A program made the translations under genes and the position numbers. The notes under the pieces were generated by a model. That model was not told where the DNA came from, did no database searches, and worked only from the letters and a program-made list of their open reading frames with translations. Positions 45,398 through 53,700 of a DNA stretch of 64,000 nt are shown piece by piece. The stretch comes from Stieleria maiorica (GTDB taxonomy: Bacteria > Planctomycetota > Planctomycetia > Pirellulales > Pirellulaceae): assembly GCF_008035925.1 (NCBI RefSeq), contig NZ_CP036264.1, forward strand, positions 8,470,343-8,534,342. Direction: 5' to 3'. Every line of letters begins with the position of its first letter. Position 1 is the first letter of the stretch.

Positions 45398-45982
45398 ATG
45401 AAGGTGAATGCTATGTGGAGCCAGTGCTTGCGATTCGGTCTGTTGATCGGCCTCGCATGCGGTGGGATTGTCCAGGCCCGCGGCGAGACGCCGGGTTGGC
45501 GGGAATCGGTGAGTTGTGGTCCCAACGCACTTTATGTGTATCTGCGAGGTCAGGGAGCCGACGTTTCGCTGGCCGATGTCAGGGACTTGGTTTCCGTATC
45601 GCGAAAAGGTGCGTCCTTCGCGTCGATGGCTGATGCGGCAGCAACGTTGGGAGTGGAAAGCCGGATCGTGCAGACTTCACCGGAGGTTCTGAAGACGTTG
45701 CCGTGTCCCTGTGTGATTCTTTACCACGCCAAAGGCACTCAGCCAGGCCATTACTTTGTATTAGCGGAATCCGATCGCCAGGGGTTTCGACTGTTTGATC
45801 CATTGACCACGCTTACTACGACCGTATCAACAGCGGAGCTATCGAGAGAATGGACAGGTTATGTTTTGATCCCCAGCGAGGCGCCCGTCGCCAGCGGGCA
45901 GTGGTTGCTCGCCGGGTTTTTCGGTTGCACCCTCTGGCTGGGTATGGGGCTGTGGCGGCGCTCGTCGCTGCGAACGTCTTGA
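45398..45982 (+). CDS. Exported C39-type cysteine peptidase (double-glycine peptidase fold), membrane-anchored
   Basis: A 194-residue protein with a signal segment (RFGLLIGLACGGIVQARGE) and a peptidase C39 domain (about 33-158). The catalytic residues expected for this papain-like family are all present: Cys40 in SCGPNALYVYL, His118 in PGHYFVLAE and Asp134 in FDPLTT. A C-terminal membrane segment (QWLLAGFFGCTLWLGMGLW) followed by RRSS would anchor it with the peptidase outside the cytoplasm. Classical C39 domains sit at the N-terminus of ABC exporters and cut after GG, GA or GS; here there is no ABC part. It directly follows the two peptide genes, its likely substrates. GGAGG at 45391-45395 suits a GTG start at 45404 better than the ATG at 45398; both keep the signal segment. 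The lipoprotein gene starts inside its 3' end. Confidence 0.85.
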   Translation: MKVNAMWSQCLRFGLLIGLACGGIVQARGETPGWRESVSCGPNALYVYLRGQGADVSLADVRDLVSVSRKGASFASMADAAATLGVESRIVQTSPEVLKTLPCPCVILYHAKGTQPGHYFVLAESDRQGFRLFDPLTTLTTTVSTAELSREWTGYVLIPSEAPVASGQWLLAGFFGCTLWLGMGLWRRSSLRTS

Positions 45983-47115
45983 TGACGGGTTGCGAGAAAT
46001 CTTCCGAGCAGACAGCATCGATCGAGAGACACGCCCAGGCACACCCGGTCGATCATCCGGCAGCACAGTTGCCGCGGCAATCGGGAGCGCCGGTCGACGT
46101 CCCCGTGCGCTGGCATCTTCACCCTCGTCAAATCGACATCCAGAAATACCGATCGGTGTTGGAGCGGTGTTCGATCGACGAAAACGGGACCATTCCCGAT
46201 CTGTTGCATTTGGCACCGCTGTGTCGCGACCGCAACGAGGTGGCGTTCGGGAACTTCATCCAGGCGTTGCTCCACCATTCGCGGTACCTGACGTTTTTTC
46301 CGCGGGCAAGTGTCAACAGCCCGCCCTACTTGATCGCAACCGGCTACGGCGCGCGTTTTTCTGATCGAACTTGGTCGCCGTCGGATCAGGAAATGAATAC
46401 CAGGGAGGCACACGCCGGACAAACATTGGCCGTGCTGAGCAACATCGGACTAGACACATCGACGCCGATCACGACTTCGACCGGCCCGATGACGCTGCAG
46501 GATGTCGTCAACGACTCTATCGCAACGTTTTCCATGCAAGAGGAACCCTACTGGGTGGTTCACGCTTTGGCGGCCTATCTTCCGCCTGCCAAATCGTGGA
46601 CGAACCAATTCGGAGAGGTCTTTACGTTTGACCAGATCGCCAACCATTTGATGGTTGCGAAAAACGGTCGACAATACTCGGGGCCTTGTGGCGGCACTCA
46701 TGCGTTGCAACTGCTCACGACCCTGCTTGCGGTCGATGAACAGTCGGACATCCTCGCGCCCACGACGACCGTGGAGATCCGACATTTCCTTGGCACCGCA
46801 TCTCGATTACTGGAGCGTTCTCAGGACTCCGACGGGGCCTGGCATCCGAATTGGAGCGGTGACGGGGCAGGTGCGTCCAGATACGCCGAGCCCGAAGCGC
46901 ACGGCGTTTGGATCACCGGCCATCATCTCGAGTGGCAGGTGCGTGTCGAAAAGGAACTACGCGTCAACGACAAACAACTCGCCGACGCAGCCCGATACGT
47001 CGTGGAATACCTGGATACCATTCCGGATTCGCTTTTGAATAGCGAACCGTGTCTGCTGACACATGGAATCAATGCAATTCGAGTCGCGTTGGAGATTGAA
47101 GATGATGCAACATAA
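45901..47115 (+). CDS. Exported lipoprotein, helical toroid-like, unknown function
   Basis: A 404-residue protein. From a GTG at 45901 it has a basic N-terminus, a hydrophobic core (LAGYGAVAALVAANV) and the lipobox LMTGC, so I prefer this start although it overlaps the peptidase gene by 82 bp. The ATG at 45982, in a TGATG overlap with the peptidase stop, would leave MTGCEK with no export signal. The mature part has alternating helices with GPCGGTHALQLLTTLLAVDE, SQDSDGAWHPNWSGDGAG and EAHGVWITGHHLEWQV, reminiscent of alpha/alpha-toroid proteins (terpenoid-cyclase or prenyltransferase-like fold); this is only a resemblance. No catalytic motif can be assigned. It is part of the peptide-processing operon. 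Confidence 0.75.
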   Translation: MVARRVFRLHPLAGYGAVAALVAANVLMTGCEKSSEQTASIERHAQAHPVDHPAAQLPRQSGAPVDVPVRWHLHPRQIDIQKYRSVLERCSIDENGTIPDLLHLAPLCRDRNEVAFGNFIQALLHHSRYLTFFPRASVNSPPYLIATGYGARFSDRTWSPSDQEMNTREAHAGQTLAVLSNIGLDTSTPITTSTGPMTLQDVVNDSIATFSMQEEPYWVVHALAAYLPPAKSWTNQFGEVFTFDQIANHLMVAKNGRQYSGPCGGTHALQLLTTLLAVDEQSDILAPTTTVEIRHFLGTASRLLERSQDSDGAWHPNWSGDGAGASRYAEPEAHGVWITGHHLEWQVRVEKELRVNDKQLADAARYVVEYLDTIPDSLLNSEPCLLTHGINAIRVALEIEDDAT

Positions 47116-47143
47116 TTCAACAACAAACTTTCTAGGAGTGCCG

Positions 47144-48373
47144 ATGATGCGACAGCTGAGAACGTCTCGATTTCACAGGATCCGCTGGATCTGCTGCCTG
47201 CTTTTGGCCGGTCTCGGTTGGGCCGGCCATCCGGCGGTCGCCCAGTCAACCAATGGGACCGTCGCCCCGCCTGATCCGAACACCGTCGCCGACCGGATCC
47301 AATCCGCGTTTGAAAACGCAAATCGGTTGCACCTGAGCTGGACTCTTGAATTTGACGTCGTCCAGGATCTCGGTGATGCCGCCCATCAAATCTTCGGAAT
47401 CTACACCCCCGATCAATATGCGATCGCATTCGACTTGAAGCAAAGCAAGTACCGGGAATTCGAGCAGGCGATGGAAAGCGGTGAGGTCAGGATCTCTCGA
47501 TACTGGAACGACGGAGAGACAAATTATTCGCAAGCGATTCGAAAAAACGCTGACGGAGAAGAATCTGCGGAGAATTACCATGTCTATCAAGGTGGCGATG
47601 AACGACACAATGGGCAACGGGAGCAGGCCTGCCAGTACCTGGAGTTCATCGGGAGCCCCTTCTATGACGGCATCTACATGGATGTTTGGCGTCGCGAAGC
47701 GGTGCGAGCCGGGGCCAAGACCTCAGAGGCGCCCCGAGACGTTGAGTTTTCGATCATCCAGGGGCTGCGCAGCGGCGCGTACGAATTCAAGCGGACCGAG
47801 AAGGTCGATGGAATCCCCTGCCATGTCTGGGAGCGTCCCGGCCGCGACACCCTTTTCCTGGCCCCGGAATACTCCTTCGCGCTCGTCAAGCGACTGTGGC
47901 GATGGGCCGACGGCGGGGAACTGATGATGCGGTATCTCAATTCCGACTTTCGTTCCGTCGCTCCCGGACTGTGGCTTCCCTGGAAAGCCCGACGGGAGTT
48001 CATGGTCGATCGTAACACCCATTCGGGTCATGATGCGGACACCGTGCAATTCGCCACCATCGCGACGCTCCAAGAGGTCGTCGTCGGGGGGAAGGTTTCG
48101 CAGGGACTCTTCGAGCCCAAGCCGGTGGTGGGAAGCACGGTCATGGACAACACGATCATCGACTCGGTCGGCGGCGAACGGGCCACGTTGTCGTATGTGC
48201 TCGGAGAAGATGTTCAGGCGACCGAACGGTCGATCAACCGTGCCCTGGCACGCATCACATCCGCGCGGCGCCGCAACATCCTGCTGTTCCTGCTGGCAGG
48301 TGGGGCCATTGCCGTGATCTTCGCAGTCGTACGCGCAAACCGAAAGAAACATGTCCGTCTATCATCCAAGTAA
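47144..48373 (+). CDS. Exported LolA-like protein with C-terminal membrane anchor (1)
   Basis: A 409-residue protein; AGGAG at 47134-47138 supports the ATG at 47144 (or 47147). A signal peptide (WICCLLLAGLGWAGHPAVAQ) is followed by a domain with the rhythm of LolA/LppX-type lipoprotein-binding beta-sheets: IQSAFENANRLHLSWTLEFD, a DGIPCHVWERPGRDTLFLAP segment, and WLPWKARREFMV. Near the C-terminus are a membrane helix (NILLFLLAGGAIAVIFAVV) and a basic tail. The next gene encodes a shorter protein with the same pattern, so the two look like distant paralogues. Function unknown; hydrophobic-cargo or lipid handling would fit the fold. Confidence 0.72.
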   Translation: MMRQLRTSRFHRIRWICCLLLAGLGWAGHPAVAQSTNGTVAPPDPNTVADRIQSAFENANRLHLSWTLEFDVVQDLGDAAHQIFGIYTPDQYAIAFDLKQSKYREFEQAMESGEVRISRYWNDGETNYSQAIRKNADGEESAENYHVYQGGDERHNGQREQACQYLEFIGSPFYDGIYMDVWRREAVRAGAKTSEAPRDVEFSIIQGLRSGAYEFKRTEKVDGIPCHVWERPGRDTLFLAPEYSFALVKRLWRWADGGELMMRYLNSDFRSVAPGLWLPWKARREFMVDRNTHSGHDADTVQFATIATLQEVVVGGKVSQGLFEPKPVVGSTVMDNTIIDSVGGERATLSYVLGEDVQATERSINRALARITSARRRNILLFLLAGGAIAVIFAVVRANRKKHVRLSSK

Positions 48374-49385
48374 GCTTGTCATCCGCTGTGCATGGTGGTT
48401 GGCCCTGTCGTTGATCGGGCCGTGTGCCGGTGTTTGTGATCATCCTTTCAATCTGCAAGAGATCGCATCCACGCAAACGGACCGGATCGAGTCCGTCGAA
48501 AGTATCGAGATTCGCTACAGTGATCAGCGTTGGTCGCTGCAAAAGCAAAACCGTGGGAATCCCGTGGTCGAGGCGGTTCACTACATTTGGACTCCACGCC
48601 ACAGCAACTTATTTCGGCAGTCGGTGGCGGGCTCACTGCACGATCATCCGCTTCATCCCGGAATGCCGATCATGCGGGAATACGGAGGTGTGATTTCCAA
48701 ACATTGGCCGAGCTTTCGGAAGCTCGAGTACCAATTGTCGGACAAGCAGCATCAAGGGCTGAGTGTCGAGTACTTTGAACAGCTCGGGGTATGGCCCTAT
48801 CCTGACCGGCCTGCCACGAGGCCGGACTATTTTTTTCCGTCGGTCCTGATCGTCGGTCAAGCCCGTTTGGCAACTGCAACGGAGCGGGTCGATGGATTCG
48901 AATGTGTGGTCATTGACCGAGAGACGGAAGGGGTCGATCGGATCTGGTTGGACCCCGCGTTGGGGTTCATGCCGCGGCGTCGATTGATGGAACGGTCTCG
49001 AGTACCGACGCGGCAAGACAGCCGAATGGAGGTTTCGTTCCGCGACTATCGAGACATCGGATCGGGGTTGTCGCTGCCGTTTCAGATTCGTTCTCGCCAA
49101 TTGCGTCGGCTCAGCGAGCCGGCGGGTGAATTCGGAGTCATCGGTGAAGCCAGCGTGTCGGTGGAGGAAATCCAGTTGAATCAGGTCAAGGCGACTGCCT
49201 TATCACTGCCGGTCTTATTGCCCGGAACCGTCGTTGAACACGCCGATTCGGATCGCCGCCATGTCGTCGCTGGCGGTGAACGATTGCTGGTTGAAGCGAC
49301 CGAACGTGCGATCGAAGTATTCGACTGGCCGCACGCTGGCGGCAATCGCGCCGGCGAATCTGCCGCAGAGACGACGGGGAATTGA
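48351..49385 (+). CDS. Exported LolA-like protein (2)
   Basis: A 344-residue protein starting at the ATG at 48351, overlapping the previous gene by 23 bp. It has a signal segment (IRCAWWLALSLIGPCAGVCD), then a beta-rich domain: DRIESVESIEIRYSDQRW, VDGFECVVIDRETEGVDRIW, LDPALGFMPRRRLMERSR and GSGLSLPFQIRSRQLRR. These are the strand patterns seen in the upstream protein and in LolA-like families, without a C-terminal anchor. The four bases at its end overlap the next frame, and the ATG of the HTTM gene lies two bases after its stop. It belongs to the same operon. No catalytic residues are evident. Confidence 0.7.
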   Translation: MSVYHPSKLVIRCAWWLALSLIGPCAGVCDHPFNLQEIASTQTDRIESVESIEIRYSDQRWSLQKQNRGNPVVEAVHYIWTPRHSNLFRQSVAGSLHDHPLHPGMPIMREYGGVISKHWPSFRKLEYQLSDKQHQGLSVEYFEQLGVWPYPDRPATRPDYFFPSVLIVGQARLATATERVDGFECVVIDRETEGVDRIWLDPALGFMPRRRLMERSRVPTRQDSRMEVSFRDYRDIGSGLSLPFQIRSRQLRRLSEPAGEFGVIGEASVSVEEIQLNQVKATALSLPVLLPGTVVEHADSDRRHVVAGGERLLVEATERAIEVFDWPHAGGNRAGESAAETTGN

Positions 49386-49387
49386 CG

Positions 49388-50737
49388 ATGCTATCCGCCT
49401 CGGCAGCACACGCCCGGAAGGCCTTTTTTGCACCGCACGCGATTCTCCCCTTGGTGGTGTTTCGCATCGGTTTCGGTGTGCTGCTGAGTTGTTTCTTGGT
49501 CCTGAAGTGTCTGCACCGTGGCGTCGATATCTATTACACGCATTCCGACTTTCATCCCAAGTATCTGTGGTTTCGCTGGATTCCGGAATTGCCGAGTGAG
49601 TGGTATGTCACGGTTCACTATCTGATGGCATTCCTGGCTTTGTTGATCGCTGCGGGCGTTTTCTTTCGTGCAGCTGCTTGGGGCTTTGCTCTGATCTTCA
49701 CGTACGTGTTCTTGCTCGATGCAAGCTATTACGTCAATCACTACTACCTCACTTGTCTCTTGAGTTTTCTGCTCGCCAGTTCGCCGGCCGGTCGGGCTTG
49801 GTCGATCGACACTTATTCCAAAGCGGAGGTGTCGGTGGCGACGATTCCCGCCTGGCCGATGGTGGTGCTGCGATTTCAGATGGGAGTCGTGTACTTCTTT
49901 GCGGGCATCGCAAAGATCGATGCGGACTGGCTCTCGGGCGTGCCGATGCGGATGTTCATGGAGTCGCGTTTGAATCACGAACTGTCCAGCAGCTTTCACT
50001 TTCTCCCTGTCGCGGCCGCATGGTCGGGGATGCTGTTTGACCTGCTAATCGCCCCGGCTTTGCTCTTCAACCAAACTCGCTGGCTTGCCATTGGCGTTGC
50101 AACGACGTTTCACCTCACGAATTGGTTTTTGTTTCATATCGATTTCTTTCCATTCTTGGCGATCTTATTGACCTTCATGTTTCTGCCCGATCGCATCTGG
50201 AGATCACTTCAAAACAGGATCCTGAGCGGCGGACAAACCTACGTCGGTAGGGCTCCGAGAGGGGCGGTCACGACGGTGTTGACTGTTTTTTTCGCGGTCC
50301 AATTGCTCGTTCCTTTGCGCGGGTACCTCATTCCAGGCAACGCGACATGGACGGGCGAAGGTAATCGGTTCGCATGGCGGATGATGCTTTGCGACAAGAG
50401 TTCAACGGGAGAGATTTTTGCGATCACGGATTCAGGCAGGAACAAAGTCCCCGTCGTGCTTTCCGGGATGACGACCAAAGCCCAGCGGCAGCGAATCTTT
50501 TTGTTTCCCGATGCGATCGCACAACTGTGTCAGTACCTGCGCACCAGATTCGGCGAAAAGTATGGTGAGGATGTCGCGTACGTTGCCGAGGTCAAGATGT
50601 CGCTCAACGGAAGGCGGCCTCGCTATCTGGTTGATCCCAACGTCGATCTGTCACGGTTGGAGATCAGTTTTTGGCATTCGGACTGGATACTCAACGAGAA
50701 CCATGGAACTGAAGAATCGATTCAAACCGCTCCGTGA
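49388..50737 (+). CDS. HTTM-domain membrane protein, vitamin K-dependent gamma-carboxylase-like
   Basis: A 449-residue polytopic protein of the HTTM/VKGC superfamily. LLDASYYVNHYYLTCLLSFL (residues 109-128) matches the region of human gamma-glutamyl carboxylase around His160. AGIAKIDADWLSGVPM (172-187) matches the AGVKKLDADW region, with Lys176 at the place of catalytic Lys218. FHLTNWFLFHIDFFPF (241-256) matches the FHCMN region around His287. These alignments are from memory. About eight membrane segments span residues 15-290; a soluble C-terminal part (330-449) follows, differing from eukaryotic carboxylases. Superfamily members include SdpB, required to mature the Bacillus SDP peptide toxin. 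Position in this operon suggests modification or maturation of the two exported peptides; carboxylation itself is unproven. Confidence 0.85.
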   Translation: MLSASAAHARKAFFAPHAILPLVVFRIGFGVLLSCFLVLKCLHRGVDIYYTHSDFHPKYLWFRWIPELPSEWYVTVHYLMAFLALLIAAGVFFRAAAWGFALIFTYVFLLDASYYVNHYYLTCLLSFLLASSPAGRAWSIDTYSKAEVSVATIPAWPMVVLRFQMGVVYFFAGIAKIDADWLSGVPMRMFMESRLNHELSSSFHFLPVAAAWSGMLFDLLIAPALLFNQTRWLAIGVATTFHLTNWFLFHIDFFPFLAILLTFMFLPDRIWRSLQNRILSGGQTYVGRAPRGAVTTVLTVFFAVQLLVPLRGYLIPGNATWTGEGNRFAWRMMLCDKSSTGEIFAITDSGRNKVPVVLSGMTTKAQRQRIFLFPDAIAQLCQYLRTRFGEKYGEDVAYVAEVKMSLNGRRPRYLVDPNVDLSRLEISFWHSDWILNENHGTEESIQTAP

Positions 50738-52622
50738 CCATCGAACGTACGCGGTTGCGATGCTGGCGCTGATAGTGGTTCACGTCAGTCTGCTCTGCTA
50801 TTCCGCTTGGATCCACAGCCCGACGTTGGACGAACCGGCACATTTGGCGTCGGGGGTTCACCTCGGTCGCACCGGAGACTACTCGCTGTATCGAGTGAAC
50901 CCTCCGTTGGTGCGATTGATTGCAGCGGTTCCGGCACTCCTGCTGGATTGCCAAGTCGACTGGGGGCGACTCGCAACGTATGCCGGGACTCGCTCGGAGT
51001 TCACCGTGGGAGAAGATTTTGTGCGGGCGAACGGTCGGCGCAGTTTACTGTACTTTCGATTGGGACGCGTCCTCTTGAGCTGCTTTTCGGTTGTCGGAGC
51101 AGTTACCTGCTTTTTGTGGGCCAAAGATCTGTATTCACCCCGGTCGGGTTTGGTGGCCGCGAGTTTGTGGTGTTTTTCACCGCTGATCCTCGGCCATGGA
51201 GCGCTGATGACGCCCGATTGCGCGGCAGCGGCGCTCTTTGTGCTGGCAAGTTATTGCTTTTGGCGATGGTTAAACGTTCCATGTTGGAAACGCGCTCTCG
51301 TGACCGGATGCGTACTCGGTGTCGCCCTGTTGAGCAAGACGACGGCTGTTTTGCTAGTTGGCATCTGGCCCGCAATCTGGATGGTCTACCGCTGGTGCGC
51401 AGAAGACAGGCCTTCGCGGGATTGGTGGTGGCGCGAGGCAAAGATGATCGCTTCGATCCTGGGGATCGGGCTGTACCTGCTCAATCTTGGCTATCTCGGA
51501 AAAGGCACGGGCACGCCGCTGGGAGAGTTTCGTTTCGTCAGTGCGATGTTATCCGGTGACGAAAGATCAGAACACAATCGGTTTCAAAATACGATCTTCG
51601 CCGCTGTCCCCGTGCCCCTTCCCGCTGATTATGTTCTTGGAATCGATTCCCAACAAAATGACTTTGAAAGTCTAAGTCGCCCCTCGTATCTCCGCGGCAA
51701 ATTTCAAGCAAAAGGATGGTGGTACTACTATCTGTACGCTTCACTGGTAAAGCTCCCCGGCGGCGTGCTGGGACTGCTCGGTTTAACCCTGGTGACAATG
51801 CCATTTCGTCGCGCACATCGCGTTGTCGATTGGCGAGACCATCTGGTATTGCTGTCCCCCGCAATCGTCATCTTCATCGCGGCAAGCTCAAAGACGGGAT
51901 TCAGCCACCACCTCCGTTACGTTCTGCCCAGTTTTCCGTTCTTGTACATTTGGGTCAGCCAATGCTTTGCTCCGCACCCTTGCGATCGCCTAGCCACATC
52001 CCGGACGGACGATACCATGCAATCGGAGGATCATACGGCGGGCCGTCACAAGGGACCTGCAGAGTCGTGTTATATCGTGATGGCGGCATCGGCATTGTTG
52101 GCATACTCCGTCGTGACCAGTCTGTGGTACTTCCCGCATAGCTTGTCGTATTTCAACGAATTCGCGGGCGGCCCCCGAAACGGTGCCGCCCATCTGCTCA
52201 ACAGCAACATCGATTGGGGACAGGACCTTCTTAACCTGGAACAGTGGATCTTGGAATCCGCCGACCCGTCTGATCTGCCCGTCCACCTGGCGTTCCAGTC
52301 CCAGTACAACCCGTTTGACCTGGACGTCCGCGACATCGATTCGTGGCCGTTTCGAATCGCGAGGACGATTCCGCCTGAGGTGCCACCGGGTTCCTATGCG
52401 ATCGGTGTCAACCTGCTGCACGGTTACCCGGCCGTCGTTCACGACCGAAACCGGGAGATCTACCAGATCAGCAATGTCGGGTTGGATGAATTGCGAAAGA
52501 TGGATCCGCTTGCGCGAATCGGTTATTCCGTCGTGGTTTATTCCGATCAACAAATCAGCGAAGCGATCAAGCGACATCGACGACCGGCCGATGACGCGTC
52601 GAAGCGGGGCCCGGCGTTCTGA
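50703..52622 (+). CDS. GT39/ArnT-like polytopic glycosyltransferase
   Basis: A 639-residue protein from the ATG at 50703, overlapping the HTTM gene by 35 bp. The first external loop has the acidic motif SPTLDEPAHLASGV, equivalent to the catalytic Asp-Glu of GT39/ArnT enzymes, followed by about ten membrane segments (for example ALFVLASYCFWRW, ALVTGCVLGVALLSKTTAVL). The C-terminal external part has YFNEFAGGPRNGAAHLLNSN and IDWGQDLLNLEQW, typical of planctomycete GT39 proteins. Such enzymes transfer a sugar from polyprenyl phosphate to protein or lipid acceptors outside the membrane. As the last gene of the peptide operon it might glycosylate the peptides or their receptor; this is inference from position. 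Confidence 0.85.
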   Translation: MELKNRFKPLRDHRTYAVAMLALIVVHVSLLCYSAWIHSPTLDEPAHLASGVHLGRTGDYSLYRVNPPLVRLIAAVPALLLDCQVDWGRLATYAGTRSEFTVGEDFVRANGRRSLLYFRLGRVLLSCFSVVGAVTCFLWAKDLYSPRSGLVAASLWCFSPLILGHGALMTPDCAAAALFVLASYCFWRWLNVPCWKRALVTGCVLGVALLSKTTAVLLVGIWPAIWMVYRWCAEDRPSRDWWWREAKMIASILGIGLYLLNLGYLGKGTGTPLGEFRFVSAMLSGDERSEHNRFQNTIFAAVPVPLPADYVLGIDSQQNDFESLSRPSYLRGKFQAKGWWYYYLYASLVKLPGGVLGLLGLTLVTMPFRRAHRVVDWRDHLVLLSPAIVIFIAASSKTGFSHHLRYVLPSFPFLYIWVSQCFAPHPCDRLATSRTDDTMQSEDHTAGRHKGPAESCYIVMAASALLAYSVVTSLWYFPHSLSYFNEFAGGPRNGAAHLLNSNIDWGQDLLNLEQWILESADPSDLPVHLAFQSQYNPFDLDVRDIDSWPFRIARTIPPEVPPGSYAIGVNLLHGYPAVVHDRNREIYQISNVGLDELRKMDPLARIGYSVVVYSDQQISEAIKRHRRPADDASKRGPAF

Positions 52623-52680
52623 CGAGTGTTTTCGTCCCCACCGGAAAGATTCCGATTTCGATTCGGGGGCAGCTCTCAAT

Positions 52681-53277
52681 CTAATTTTGGAAGTAGGGAT
52701 TTAACATTGTTTTGCCGCGAGCAGTCTTGGAGACCCCCGTTTTGAAACGGGCGGAGTCGGTGGAAACGGTTGCCATCTGTTCGGAGCCGTCGGTCGAGTG
52801 CGGTCGTCGGAACTCTGACTCGGTCGCGACAACGAACGCGGTGTCATCGAAAGGTTTGGAAATTCCGGTTGCCGCCTGCACGTGTATCGCGGCTAACAAT
52901 ACGGCCCACGTACCGACCGCAGAAACGATCAGATGCAAACTCATGATCACAAACGAGGTAAAGAGTTCCGACTTGGCCGCACAGGAGGTGAGGTACAGAG
53001 TGAAGAAACCCACCAGTGGCAGCGTCACCACCGCGTTGGGCTGTCGCATGATCGCTTCCACGACGAACGCCGCCACATAATTCACCACACAGATGGCCAG
53101 CAACCACGCGGTGCACTGGACATAGCCCGGCGAGGCGTCGCCGAACCAAGCGATGAATACTTTGAAGGACGCAACGGTGATGACCGCGCACACCAACAGC
53201 GTTGCGATCGCGAAGGCGGGTTCGGCGGATGTCAAATGGTTCAACGAAGTCAACGGGTCGAGTGACAGGTCGTTCAT
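52681..53277 (-). CDS. Hypothetical four-helix membrane protein (Yip1-like)
   Basis: A 198-residue protein from the ATG at 53277 (MNDLSLDPLTSLNHLTSAEP) with four hydrophobic helices (AIATLLVCAVITVASFKVFI, AWLLAICVVNYVAAFVVEAI, VVTLPLVGFFTLYLTSCAA, LIVSAVGTWAVLLAAIHVQA) and a polar Ser/Thr-rich C-terminal tail. It vaguely resembles the Yip1/YIF1 superfamily of small membrane proteins; I do not recognise a specific family. It converges on the glycosyltransferase gene, 58 bp away, and has no obvious partner gene. Function unknown. Confidence 0.66.
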   Translation of the reverse strand: MNDLSLDPLTSLNHLTSAEPAFAIATLLVCAVITVASFKVFIAWFGDASPGYVQCTAWLLAICVVNYVAAFVVEAIMRQPNAVVTLPLVGFFTLYLTSCAAKSELFTSFVIMSLHLIVSAVGTWAVLLAAIHVQAATGISKPFDDTAFVVATESEFRRPHSTDGSEQMATVSTDSARFKTGVSKTARGKTMLNPYFQN

Positions 53278-53700
53278 GGCAAAATGGGGGGCTGAGTGCA
53301 CGTGCGGGTTTACCGACAACGAGCAATCAATAGCTTGCCATTAGACAAACGTGGCCTAACGCAACACCGCGTGAGCCGAAGACGACCCGCGAAGAGGGGA
53401 GCGTCAGCGGCAGCACCGCTGCGATCCCTTCAATCGCTCGCGTCCCCACATCGGGCACCATTTGCGGAACGGAAACTATAGTCCCGTTCTCCCCAACGGT
53501 TCTCTCTGACCGCGACGCAGGCAATGTGAAACGCGGAGCAGCCCACACGGCAGAAGCGCCGATTACGAAACCGCTGGAATCAACACGGTTCATTCAAACG
53601 CATTGATCAGCTGCGGTGTCCGATCTTGGGGAGTATTTGACGCACTTTCCTTCTGGTAAAATCGACACGCCGTCTAATTTGTATCCAGCGGGGAGTTGAA
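53278..53700. other. Divergent intergenic region
   Basis: Lies between two divergent genes. I see no gene and no strong repeat; a minor dyad (GAACGG...CCGTTC, 53467-53489) is present but unsupported. Confidence 0.5.

Noticed and set aside
53467-53489. Dyad GAACGG...CCGTTC as a possible operator
   Set aside because: Short arms with asymmetric spacing and no second occurrence in the window.
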